Source of the DNA: Prostheceraeus crozeri
Lineage: Eukaryota > Platyhelminthes > Polycladida > Euryleptidae
Direction of reading: 5' to 3'
Assembly: GCA_907163375.1 (NCBI GenBank)
Contig: CAJQUW010007086.1
Coordinates: forward strand, 1 to 64,000
Length of the DNA stretch: 64,000 nucleotides
The position numbers were made by a program, and so were the translations under genes. The notes beneath the pieces were generated by a model. That model ran no database searches, was not told the origin of the DNA, and was given only the letters and a program-made list of their open reading frames with translations. Within the stretch, counting starts at the first letter, position 1; every line of letters starts with the position of its first letter. Below are positions 21,084 to 31,085 of this stretch, piece after piece.

Positions 21084-21097
21084 TCAACTTAAATTCA

Positions 21098-21243
21098 CAC
21101 CCCGATAACGCACCATCGGCTCTCTTAAGGACCACCATGGGGCAAGACATGATAGAACCTCCACGCGGTTTGCCCTGGGCAGTCTTCGGACTGGCGAATA
21201 CTATCATTAAGTTGAATCTGCTATCAGTCAACTTGAACGTTGC
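21098..21243 (+). repeat. 145-bp intergenic cassette, copy 3
   Basis: Third copy, following the 84-residue gene; a few substitutions, including one in the stem. Confidence 0.9.
21118..21133 (+). terminator. Histone-type 3' stem-loop 3
   Basis: GGCTCTCTTAAGGACC, then ACCA and TGGGGCAAGA. One stem pair is mismatched compared with copies 1 and 2. Confidence 0.55.
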
Positions 21244-21582
21244 AAATGAAGTTCGGTGTAATACTTCCTTTCGGGCTCCTTCGGGGTTCCTGTAAAGGGC
21301 GGCGGTGAAACCCGTAGCTATGTATACCGCAAGGGACATTCGGCAATGGTCAATCTTGTTTAACCTCTCTGCGTCATGTTTGCAAGTGATTGCCTCTGTC
21401 TCAACGTAGTATGCATTCGCGTCAGGGCGACATTTAGCCAACTGTCGAAGGTTGCCTAAAACTTTCCATTGCATACGTTATGAGAACCATGAGTTCTACC
21501 TCTCTATCAATGAGACGAATTGATGAATGGAATGAAATGGGAGGACACTCACGCGCCACACGCAACATAACACACTTCTCTC
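21244..21582. other. Intergenic Polinton DNA, possible minus-strand coding relic
   Basis: No firm gene. The minus strand has an open stretch with protein-like composition (CRPDANAYYVETEAI... then HCRMSLAVYIATGF), and a second open stretch follows at 21434-21691. I do not recognise either. They may be relics of a lost gene or chance. Confidence 0.3.
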
Positions 21583-21998
21583 TTCCGTAGTCTAACAAGC
21601 TCTTTACACATGGATCGCAGTCGATTGCTATCCCTGTATCAGAACTGTAAGCTATCTTAATTTTATTTGACACTATTTCATCTACCATCATCGTCCATAT
21701 GAAATGTTTTAAGATTTACAAGTTAGACTAAGCGTGCTACTATTTCCAAATGAAAAAGTATACATGGTTAAATCATCCACTTAAGCCCATCCGTAGTCTA
21801 ACAAGCTCTTTACACATGGATCGCAGTCGATTGCTATCCCTGTATCAGAAGTGTAAGCTATCTAAATTTTATTTAACACTATTTCATCTACCATCATCGC
21901 CCATATGAAATGTTTTAAGATTTACAAGTTAGACTAAGCGTACTACTATTTCCAAATGAAAATGTATACATGCTTAAATCATCCACTGAAGCCCCGTT
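21583..21998. repeat. Tandem duplication of a 206-bp segment
   Basis: 21583-21788 and 21789-21998 are near-identical direct copies (CCGTAGTCTAACAAGCTC..., ending ATCATCCACT-AAGCCC). The word GCAGTCGATTGCTATCCCTG inside each also occurs at 20717-20736. No coding function seen. Confidence 0.85.
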
Positions 21999-22044
21999 CA
22001 AGTAAGTCAGTATGAAAGCAAAGATAATACGAAATAAAAATTTA

Positions 22045-22428
22045 TTATGGCATGTATTTCAAAAGGTATTCATCGTCAATATCGTCCCTCACTTTGCCAA
22101 TATACTCCCACTCCGCCATAGTTCGTGGCTGGGAGTTAGGGGTGTACCACTCCCATAATTGGTGGAGGAATTTCGTGCTGCTGATCTCCATCACATCGTC
22201 AGTATCGTACTGGAGATACTTCCACCTCAAGCCTGTTAAGTCGGGACACTCCTTCTCACATACACTCTCCTCTTCATCGTCCGCTGGTAATGACAACTTT
22301 CTGATATTGTCCAGTTGGTATACTTTCTCCACCTTCCCCTTCGTTGGAGCGTTTGGTGCAACGAGCGCCTTTGTTGTTGAGGATGGAGAAGAGAATTTTG
22401 TGTTTGGTGTTGTCGGAGGGCTTGTCAT
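22045..22428 (-). CDS. Polinton protein of 127 residues, unknown
   Basis: Minus strand, ATG 22428 to TAA. The Ser/Thr/Pro-rich N-terminus (TSPPTTPNTK) is followed by an acidic region (PADDEEESVCEKECPD) and a Trp/Tyr-rich C-terminal half (LRWKYLQYDTDD, LHQLWEWYTP, AEWEYIGKVRDD). No family recognised. It diverges from the polymerase gene, and the two share one AT-rich TATATATA at 22523-22530. AATAAA follows downstream on minus (plus about 22034). Confidence 0.6.
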   Translation of the reverse strand: MTSPPTTPNTKFSSPSSTTKALVAPNAPTKGKVEKVYQLDNIRKLSLPADDEEESVCEKECPDLTGLRWKYLQYDTDDVMEISSTKFLHQLWEWYTPNSQPRTMAEWEYIGKVRDDIDDEYLLKYMP

Positions 22429-22522
22429 GTTGACTGTGAATAATAACTTTGAAATGTTTTCTAATTCTTAAGTATCAACAAACAACCAATCAGAATGAAC
22501 AGCCGAATGATGAATACGAAAG

Positions 22523-22530
22523 TATATATA
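22523..22530. promoter_or_regulatory. TATA element between divergent genes
   Basis: TATATATA is usable in both directions: about 95 bp upstream of the minus-strand 127-residue gene and about 140 bp upstream of the polymerase ATG. Confidence 0.5.
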
Positions 22531-22666
22531 TGTAAAGTGACATTCGTGTCATTTCACTCTGTCTTTGTGACATATAAGTGAAGTGTTCTCTGGCGTACAA
22601 GTGAACTGCTCTCTCGTGAAGTCTCTATCTTGTTGAAGTATCAACCTTAAACTCGATTTCGTTGAA

Positions 22667-25600
22667 ATGGTAAGTTGAAAATTTCTTCACTCATCTCCCT
22701 CAAACGTGTGGCTAACAGCATCTTCCTCAATTTCAGGCATCAACTTCATCACCAACGCCCTCCCTTCTCGAGGAAAGTTTAGAGTTGTTGAGTCAAAGTA
22801 GGTTGTAACAATACACTGAGACTTGAACAGAGATGATAGAATGATTTCTCTTTCAGGTGATGTGAGTTCCAGCTCAGGACTCTCGCGACAAGGCAACGAG
22901 TGGGAATGTGCCGACTGCGGACACATGTTTACAAGGAAGCACAGTCTCCTTCAACACATCAAACAACGTGTGTGTCAACGCAAAGCGGCGTCAATCTCCG
23001 GAGGTGAAGTTGATTCTGACGATGACATCTCCTTTCCTTGCGATTTGTGCCCTCTTTCTTTTGATAGTCACTTTCAGCGATCTTCGCACAGACTTCAACA
23101 CACACATGCAAATGATCACTACACCAACGGTACCTCTACCATCTCCCTCATTGTTTCACATAATAATTTAGTACGCGACTACTGCATGGAGTCCAATACT
23201 CAAATAGTAGATTTTCCTGAGTGGCTCCTTCAAAATTCTATCATTATCGAAGCGCTCTTCAACAATTTAGACAATTTTAGAATGAAGGCGCTCATCTACC
23301 TTAAACTAAAATATATTAAGATAGATTTTCAAACGGGTCAAGTGACGGAGAGAATACAGTTTCATATTCCTTCCTCTTCCGCAACCGAAGTTGTAGACTG
23401 CGAGTCTTGGCTAAATTTTCACATTCAATGTTTAAAATCAAATGTAGATAAATTCAATCAACGCGACAGCGCTCTCATTTTTGATGGTGTGGACTCAGCC
23501 ATATTCAAAATTTCCCTATTAGAAAGTCATGCAGCTCGAGGTACATTTAAACTACCAAAAACGTTGTATAATAAGAAAGCTGTCATCAATGTCGATTGTA
23601 AATCACAGTGTTTCAAATATGCAGTCCTATCCATCCTTCACTATAATGATATCAACGCGCACCGAGATCGCACCTATAGCTATAGACAGTGGGAGGATGA
23701 ACTAGACTTTGAAGGTTGTGATAGTAACAACATCAAAATCAAAGATGTAGAAACGTTCGAAAAACATAATAAGATTAAAATTGTCGTTCACGTGTGGGAG
23801 AAGGGGTTGAAGGGTGCCCGCTATAATTCACGTTCAACTTGTTATGAACGTGTAGTCAACCTCTTATTAGTAAAACAAGATGATAGCGAGGAATGGCACT
23901 ACTGTGGTATTCCCAAAAATCTCTCGCTTGTACACTCACTTGGGGCACTCTCAAAGAGGTGAACATTTTGTATGCGACCGCTGCATCCGCTCCTTTTGGA
24001 GTAAAGATAAATTTGAAACTCACTATGAATGGTGCAAGCGAGGTAAATTACAAATGGAACGCATGCCCAAAGATAAAATATTTTCACATAGGGATAATGG
24101 TGACGAATTAAGTCCCCTGCGTGTCATTTACGCAGACATAGAATGCTACATTGATGATATCATCCACAAGCCAGCAGCCATATCCTGCTATGAAGTATGG
24201 CATGACCACTTTAGGAATAGACAAAACAAAATGCATACTTGGCAAGGTGAAGATTGCATTTCACAATTTCTAGAATTTCTCGATAAAGCTGCTAAATTTA
24301 AACAATCATATGATTCCCAATTGCAGCGTAAGTCACTACATATGTCAGATGAAGACAAACAAAAATTTGAAAGTTGCACATCCTGTCCTAAATGTCATAA
24401 AACGTTTGATGACGATAAAATTAAGAAAGTGCGTGATCATGATCACATCACTGGTAAATTTAGAAACGCACTCTGCTCCAAATGTAACTTTTCACTTAGG
24501 TTGAGACGTCGTGTACTACCGTCATTTTTCATAACTTTAAGGGCTATGACAGTCATATGCTCATAAAAGGAGGGTTGAGCCAGATGAAATCGTGGCAGTT
24601 TAATGTAATAGCACAAACGAGAGAAAAATTCATGGCAATGACAGCAAAAGTACCAGTAGATAAAACTAAAGAAAATAAGACAGTCTTCTTCGAAATAAAA
24701 TTTTTAGATTCATTCCAATTCATGTCAGCGTCACTAGCTTCTCTCGTTCGTAATCTCAAGTTTCTTCCCCATAGTCAAACTTTGAAGAAACACTATCCAA
24801 ACTTAACGGATGAAATAATCACTCGCAAAGGAGTCTTTCCTTATGCGTATTTTAGCTCAATGTCTAAACTAAATGAAACAAGCCTTCCTTCCATTGACAA
24901 ATTCCAAAACGATTTGACGGGTGAAGATTGTCCAGTAGAAGATTATGAACATGCTCAAGAGGCATGGTTAAAATTTGAATGTAAAACGTTTGGCGATTAC
25001 ATGATCGCTTACTTAGAATTAGATGTCATTTTGCTGGCTGATGTCTTTCAGGAATTTCGACGAGTGGCATTAGAAGAAGACAAATTAGATCCTGTCCACT
25101 TTGTCAGTCTACCAGCCATGTCCTTTAAATCAGCCTTTAAAATGACTGGTGAGTCCATTCATCTCTTACAAGACCCGGAGATGTATAATATATTTGAGCG
25201 CGGAATACGCGGTGGTCTCACATTTGTAAATAAACATCATATAAAATCTGAAACAGTAGGTGATGATCATATCCACCTAAAGTACTATGACCAAAATAAT
25301 TTATATGGCAGTTCACTGTCTAAACCACTGCCTCATTCCGAGTTTAGTTGGTTAAATCAAGATGAGCTTGAGTATTACTCCAACCCTTCAAACATACTGA
25401 AGATTCCAGATGAAGGTGATTGGGGATATTATTTTGAAGTGGATTTGATTTATCCAAATAGCATTAAAAATAAAACTGCTGATTTCCCACTCGCACCTGA
25501 ATCTGGTGAAGTGACTGAAGATATGTTTTCACCATTCATGTCACAATTTCATAATAACTTAACAGAGTGTGGACAGCCAAGGTACAAACCATGCCGCAAA

Positions 25601-26638
25601 CTTTTACTCACCCAATATGATAAGAAAAATTATCTCGTACACTTCTGCATACTAAAATTCTATTTAGAAATGGGCATGCTTCTAAAGTCAGTTCACCGCA
25701 TTATCAAATTTAGACAAAAAGCCTTCCTCAAACCCTACATAGATAGTAACAGTCAAAAACGTGCACTCGCCCAAAATAATTTTGAAAAGGATTTTTATAA
25801 ATATAAGAATAACAGTCTTTTCGGAAAGACCATGGAGGATGTTAGAAAACGTATGAACTACAAACTAGTCGTTGATGAACAAAAATATCACAAATTGACC
25901 TCATCACCTCTTTTCATTGATAGAGACATCATCGATGAGGATCTTGTAGGTGTTAAAATGATAAAATCAGAAGTTGAGTTGTGCAAACCCATCTATATTG
26001 GGCAAGCCGTTTTAGATTATTCCAAGCTTGAAATGTATCAACTCTTCTACAAAATATTAAAACCATGCCCTCTCGTAAAAGAGGTTCGCTTGCTGGGTGG
26101 CGATACAGATAGTTTCTTTTTAGGAATTACCGCTCAAAAAGATTTAAATTTTAATGAAGTAGGCAAGTCATTAGAAAAATATTTCGACACATCTAACTAC
26201 AATCCCACTCATCCACTCTATTCCATACAGAATAAAGCCAAACTTGGTTGTTTTAAGGATGAAACAGCAGGAAAGGAAATAGATGAAATGATTCTCCTCC
26301 GTCCTAAAATGTATTCCATGAAATTAAAAGAATGTGCAGATAGTATTAAGCGTGCTAAAGGTATATCAAAATCCATTGATCACAAAATGAAACATCGGTC
26401 CTATAAGAAGGCCTATAAAAATAAAACTATAACGTTTGTCAATATGACAATCTTAAAATCACAAGTTCATACTGTGAAAACGTACACGTTCAAGAAACGA
26501 CCACTTTCAGCATGGGAGGATAAGAGGTGTTGGATAGGACATAACACATCTCTTCCACATGGACATCCTGACACAAACATACCTCCACCCAAAAGAATAA
26601 AACTCACGCTACCACATTCAGGAGATGTATTGACATAA
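22667..26638 (+). pseudogene. Protein-primed DNA polymerase B (pPolB) of the Polinton
   Basis: The polymerase copies the Polinton genome using a terminal protein as primer. The ATG (22667-22669) is the last codon of exon 1; introns are at 22670-22736 and 22798-22856 (GT-AG). The N-terminal part carries C2H2 zinc fingers (WECADCGHMF..., FPCDLCPLSF...). The exonuclease motif is VIYADIECY near 24130, with a C-x2-C...H endonuclease-VII-like module after it (CPKCHKTF...VRDHDHITGKFRNALC). Polymerase motifs: YDQNNLYG (about 25295), NNSLFGKTMEDVRKR (about 25815), GGDTDSFFLG (about 26100). AATAAA lies at 26797. The reading frame is interrupted about twice, so this copy looks inactive as read. Confidence 0.95.
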
Positions 26639-26775
26639 TCAACTTTAACTCAGTATTTTGATGTTGCTTTTTGTAGATATACATGGTTGTTTTATGTATC
26701 GCATGAGATCGTTTCTTCCTTGTGAATATATGCCTACAGTTAGCTCATTCCCCCTATATCTGTGAAAAGACTTTT

Positions 26776-28367
26776 TCACATACATATTTTTATTTCAATA
26801 AACATATCACAATGACTTAACTTTGTTTTCCGAAACACTAACGTTATGAGGGATTTAGTATCTTTCACGTGGATGCACTCTTGTAAACCATTGGTAATTT
26901 TGATAGCAATAGAGGGTATAGTTTGTTTGATGACGGGATGATAGAAAATAGATTCAAACATCTTCTCGACTATTCCATATGAAGCGTCTTTATCATGAAT
27001 GAAATCGCGTAAAATGTATTCTTTTTTCTCACCAACAGAAATAGGTAGAATCAAATCACTTTGAATGTAAAGGTGCTGTTCATGTTTATCAAGTGTCATT
27101 GGTGTTTCTATACCAATCGTATGCGCAGCAGTGAACACAGTTTGTAGCATTGAACAACCAGAGTTTTTTCAAATTTTTTACTCAATTGACATTGAATGTC
27201 ATCACCCAGTTTCAGAACAACGCGTTGATTTTCAATTGAAAACGAAATGTGGTGTGTCTTTACATCATATTTACTTTTCATCACATGCTTCAACTTCTGT
27301 TGTATATAAGGATTTACTACATGAATGAAGCTTTCAACTGTATGATATAGACGCGGCATTATATTGATAGCAACTTTAGATTCTTCATAAGACTGGTAAA
27401 TTTTCTTGATGCGATCACCATAGATGTCAACCCACCATTCATCATTAACTGAATCAGCTTTAGTGTGATATTCATGAGAAGCATACACCACACCGCTTCC
27501 AATAATAGGTGTATAATGTCTTACAAAATGACGCAAGGTTGGAGAGAAATAAACTGTAAGTTTCTCATTATATTTCTGAATAACCAACTTATTTTTGTCC
27601 GCCATAATTTTCTCTCCATACTTCTTACCCACAGTCTCATCCCATCGTTTTACTAACTCAATAAGTGATAAAGGTTGAACACCACGCTTTTTCAAAATGA
27701 TGCGTTCTTCGCATTCTACAACATCTTCATCAAATATTTTAAATCTATAATGAAATTTGTTGATTCGATTTGAATAAACTTTTTTAACATTTGCAGTAGC
27801 AATTGACGTTAGATGTAGTCCATGACCAAAACCAAGATGTGGATAGAATTCATTATCCAACCTCAGTGTAAGACCTTTAGTAAAAGAATGAAAGCGAAGG
27901 AACTGTCTCCCACTCCAATGATAGATAGTAAACTCATAAACTTTCTGATCCTTATTCTTCATGATGGAAGTATTACCACTATTGAATGCCTTAATAATTT
28001 TCTCATTCCCAAATGGTTCATAAGAATCTGATTTTATCTGAATCCATTCATAGTTCCACTTTCCATCTAATGTTAAATTGTATGGGAACTGGAATGCATT
28101 ATTCATCGTTATTCCATCATGGGTGCGAGGAGTCAATATCATTTCTTCCAAATCATTCACATTCTGAATATTGCTATCATAGCAAATACTAGAAACGCCA
28201 ACCTCCCATTCACCTTCTAAATGTAGTGGGCGATTTAATTCTACTCGATAGTCTGATGGTTTATTTTTTGGAAATTTATTCATAGAAGCATTACTGGGAA
28301 AGTAGATTAGAAACGAGTCCTTATTTTCACTGTCCATATTATTCACATTGGAAAAATATATTAGCAT
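26776..28367 (-). pseudogene. Polinton virion-type protein, paralogue A
   Basis: Minus strand. The N-terminal signature FLIYFPSNASMNKFPKNK, then LNRPLHLEGEWEVGVSSI, is typical of a protein family conserved in animal Polintons. The C-terminal part has HLYIQSDLILPISVG and a final ITLVFRK strand, like the Y-D-h-h...VGD...HF layout of that family. I infer a capsid-associated (penton or spike-like) role from position and conservation; function is not established by the sequence. It is paralogous to the next gene, with one apparent frame break. It converges on the polymerase gene, and AATAAA overlaps the end of the reading frame. Confidence 0.75.
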
Positions 28368-28376
28368 ACGTTTGCA

Positions 28377-29777
28377 TTAACTCTTCATTCGGAAATGGAG
28401 TGTGATACTTGTCACAGCATCTTTATGAAAAGGAATCAACGCACCAGCATCGTCATAAATTGCAATATCAATTTGTGGGATGTAGTTTGATTTCAGCTTT
28501 GTATAATGCACTTTCTTGAAAGTATGCTCAGATAAAATACTGCAGCTTTTTGGCTGGTATGGTATCATTGCTAGCAATGGAGCTTCAACATCTCCCACAC
28601 GTACATCTTCACCAATATTGGAATATATCTGAAAATAGTTAATACGACGCGATAGCGACATGTCTGCGCTAGCTTTGGTTACAGTACCACTTTTAAAGAT
28701 ATTTTGATCAAAACCCAAAATGTCCATTCGAGTTTTATCCATAATTAGTTCAATACGTTTTCCACTTATAGTGAGAGACAAAGTACCTTCTTTTTCAGAA
28801 AATAAAATATGTTGCTCATTAATCACTTCATTTAAATAATCTACAACCAATTTAACCGAAGTAATGATGCAAGGCATCAACACTCTTGTTTCATATAAGA
28901 TACCACCGAAAGGCTCTACACACTTTCTGTATAAAGATACGGTCCATTCTGTATCAACTTGATTTGATCCATCACATTTTAAATAGCGCATATCAAATTT
29001 TCCATGAACAGCTGCAGAACGATGTCGTAAGAACTGATGAAAATCTTCTGAACAAACTAATACTAGATCATCATCATCATCTAATTTACTAATGACGATT
29101 TGATCCGTTGACTTCGTATACGTCAATGTTGCCACTTGTTTACCATCAACTCGAAGGAGATAATTAAATTTCTTCAATAATGTTTCAGGAGTCATGTTTG
29201 TCTTTCTTGCCTTAATCACAATCTTCTTCACCAACGTCTTCTCATTTCTTGGAATAAGATCTACATAATAAGCTTTCTCTTTGTAAATCAAATCTTTACA
29301 ACCACTTGGGTGGTAATTAACGTTATAATTATCATAGCTTGTTAAGGCGCTAGCGAGGTAACCTAAATCATTTCTTAAACTTGGACTTAAACCAACAATC
29401 CAATCTTTCTCAACTACATGATGTACATAATTATAATCATCATTGTGCAGTGTAAATTGGATGATATGTTTACACGCTTTATTCAAGAAATCATATATAA
29501 AATTTTTACATGATAAGAGATCTTTCTTTGGCCACTGTGGAATGTATACTCGACAGCCCTTTTCACATTGGTAAGCAGCTGTGCGTCTCATATTAATAGT
29601 CATCACCTCATGATCAAAAGATTAGACACAGTTGCTATAAACAAGTTGAGTGACACCCACTTCCCAATTTCCATTTAGCTGTTGTGTATGATCAATGGGA
29701 GTAGAAAAGAGTGCGGCTCGATTACTAGCAAATCTCTTTGTAGCCGCATTGCTAAGCAAAATATGATAAAACGACAT
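28377..29777 (-). pseudogene. Polinton virion-type protein, paralogue B
   Basis: Minus strand, ATG 29777-29775. The N-terminus (LLSNAATKRFASNRAAL, then LNGNWEVGVTQL) and C-terminus (NYFQIYSNIGEDVRVGDVEAP, ending in ITLHFRMKS) share the same family layout as paralogue A, so the two are tandem duplicates that have diverged strongly. Its stop lies just before the start of paralogue A. It diverges from the plus-strand PC4-like gene across only 35 bp. One apparent break. Likely role: minor virion protein, by inference. Confidence 0.72.
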
Positions 29778-29812
29778 TTTTATATTGCTGATCTGCGACT
29801 TTGCATAACATC

Positions 29813-30169
29813 ATGAAGACTTGGATTTTGGACTCTCTACAATATATCAGAGTTGATCGTAATGGAAACGTACATTTCAAAAATTTTCATGGTCATTCAT
29901 CCAGAGGTATTACATTAACATGGCGACAATTTGTCAACCTCAATGATATCATGAGGGATTTGGAATATTTTGAAACATTAAGATTCATCTCCTTGGGTGA
30001 TCAAGTTTGGCTTCAACATTACAGAAATGAAATTCAAATCTACCATTCTCATTCCGCAAACTGTTTCTCATTTCGCAAATACAATTGGGAGAAGTATAGA
30101 AGATACATACAACGCTCCATCATGACATTTATTCGTCGTGAGTTCATCGCCCTACTATGCAAATCTTAA
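29813..30169 (+). CDS. PC4/p15-like protein, copy 1
   Basis: 118 residues from ATG 29813. The first half (LQYIRVDRNGNVHFKNF, then GITLTWRQFVNLNDIMRDL) resembles the PC4/SUB1 coactivator domain: strands followed by the G-I-S-L-x-x-x-Q-W-x-x-L helix start. The second half (ISLGDQVWLQHYRNEIQIYH, then NWEKYRRYIQRSIMTFI) looks like another, weaker repeat of the same fold. PC4 proteins bind single-stranded DNA and help transcription start. This is similarity by eye only. It forms a tandem pair with the next gene and lies upstream of a TBP-like gene. Confidence 0.5.
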   Translation: MKTWILDSLQYIRVDRNGNVHFKNFHGHSSRGITLTWRQFVNLNDIMRDLEYFETLRFISLGDQVWLQHYRNEIQIYHSHSANCFSFRKYNWEKYRRYIQRSIMTFIRREFIALLCKS

Positions 30170-30191
30170 TCAGACATGTCTACCACGCACC

Positions 30192-30842
30192 ATGAGTTGG
30201 AAATTAGATTCCCTACAACGTATTGAAACGGATCATGATCGAAACGTCTATTTCAAAGATTCAACTGGAAATGTGAGAAGAGAGTTTGCTTTATCTTATC
30301 GTCATTTTCAATCTCTACATCATATCATGAAGGATTTGAAATACTTCTATATGAAAAGACATTCACGTATTGGAAATCGCATCTGGCTGCGCGTCAACAA
30401 ACGGCGAATTCAACTCTATCATTCCCAACTTCATACTAACTTCACATTTCATCAAGGTAGTTGGGAGAAGTATAAAAGGAAGGTACATCGCTCAATTTAC
30501 TCATTCTTTCATCATGAAGCGCCATCGCTACACCATCGTCAACATTCTCCGTCGCTTCAGACTCTACACCAAAATCGATCTCGCAACATTACACCAACAC
30601 CTTCCCAACAGCAAGTATTACCCGGGCCGACCTCAAATGTTAGTGGTGAAGATGAACAATTCACGGAATCTTCAACTCTTCCCAAATGGGACTGTACAGA
30701 TTCTCGGCGCCCTTTCTCATTCATCGGTGCAGTCAATGCGCTTAGAGCTACAGAGACTACTACGTCGGATATGGAAGAGGGAGAGGTGTGTGATGTCGAA
30801 TCTGACTGTGGACAATATGGTGATCTCTACTCAATTGAGTGA
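30192..30842 (+). CDS. PC4/p15-like protein, copy 2, with acidic tail
   Basis: 216 residues from ATG 30192, 22 bp after the stop of copy 1. Residues 1-110 align along their length with copy 1 (SWKLDSLQRIETDHDRNVYF, FALSYRHFQSLHHIMKDL, IGNRIWLRVNKRRIQLYH, SWEKYKRKVHRSIYSFF). The rest is Ser/Pro/Gln-rich and ends in an acidic stretch (DMEEGEVCDVESDCGQYG). This tail lies in a different frame over the first 329 bases of the TBP-like gene, so it may be true overprinting or just an accident of the frame staying open. Confidence 0.5.
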   Translation: MSWKLDSLQRIETDHDRNVYFKDSTGNVRREFALSYRHFQSLHHIMKDLKYFYMKRHSRIGNRIWLRVNKRRIQLYHSQLHTNFTFHQGSWEKYKRKVHRSIYSFFHHEAPSLHHRQHSPSLQTLHQNRSRNITPTPSQQQVLPGPTSNVSGEDEQFTESSTLPKWDCTDSRRPFSFIGAVNALRATETTTSDMEEGEVCDVESDCGQYGDLYSIE

Positions 30843-31059
30843 AAGTGTATCATTTTTGAAGATTCGTACCAGCAGTTACAATTTGTGTTATGAACCCGAA
30901 CTTTTTCCTGCAGCTCTCATTAGTTGTTGGTTACCTGTGCATGTGGCAATCTTTCATAATAGTAAAGTGATCATTACTGGACTAAAATCTCATGTACAAG
31001 CAAATGTGATCCTAGACTATCTCATCGAGTATGTACGCACCCAGCGGATTGTAAAATAA
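30514..31059 (+). CDS. TATA-binding-protein-like protein
   Basis: 181 residues from ATG 30514, almost exactly the length of the TBP core (about 180). Repeat 1 (residues about 6-90) starts YTIVNILRRFRLYTKIDL and holds SKYYPGRPQMLVVKM and LQLFPNGTVQILGAL. Repeat 2 (about 95-175) holds SNLTVDNMVISTQL, SSYNLCYEPELFPAAL and VAIFHNSKVIITGLK. These follow TBP: the IVN start, the N-x-E/K-Y-x-P-x-R strand, the F-x-S-G-K-x-x-x-T-G-A-K turn in each half, and YEPELFP in repeat 2. TBP bends TATA DNA and nucleates transcription. The frame is whole. AATAAA follows at once (about 31059), convergent with the protease gene. Confidence 0.8.
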   Translation: MKRHRYTIVNILRRFRLYTKIDLATLHQHLPNSKYYPGRPQMLVVKMNNSRNLQLFPNGTVQILGALSHSSVQSMRLELQRLLRRIWKRERCVMSNLTVDNMVISTQLSESVSFLKIRTSSYNLCYEPELFPAALISCWLPVHVAIFHNSKVIITGLKSHVQANVILDYLIEYVRTQRIVK

Positions 31060-31085
31060 AAAACAATTTTTCCAACATGATGTTT

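Noticed and set aside
20463-21474. Minus-strand frames through the 145-bp cassettes as genes
   Set aside because: They lack promoters, cross repeats and overlap histone-type 3' signals; cassette conservation explains their similarity. Kept only as a weak finding.
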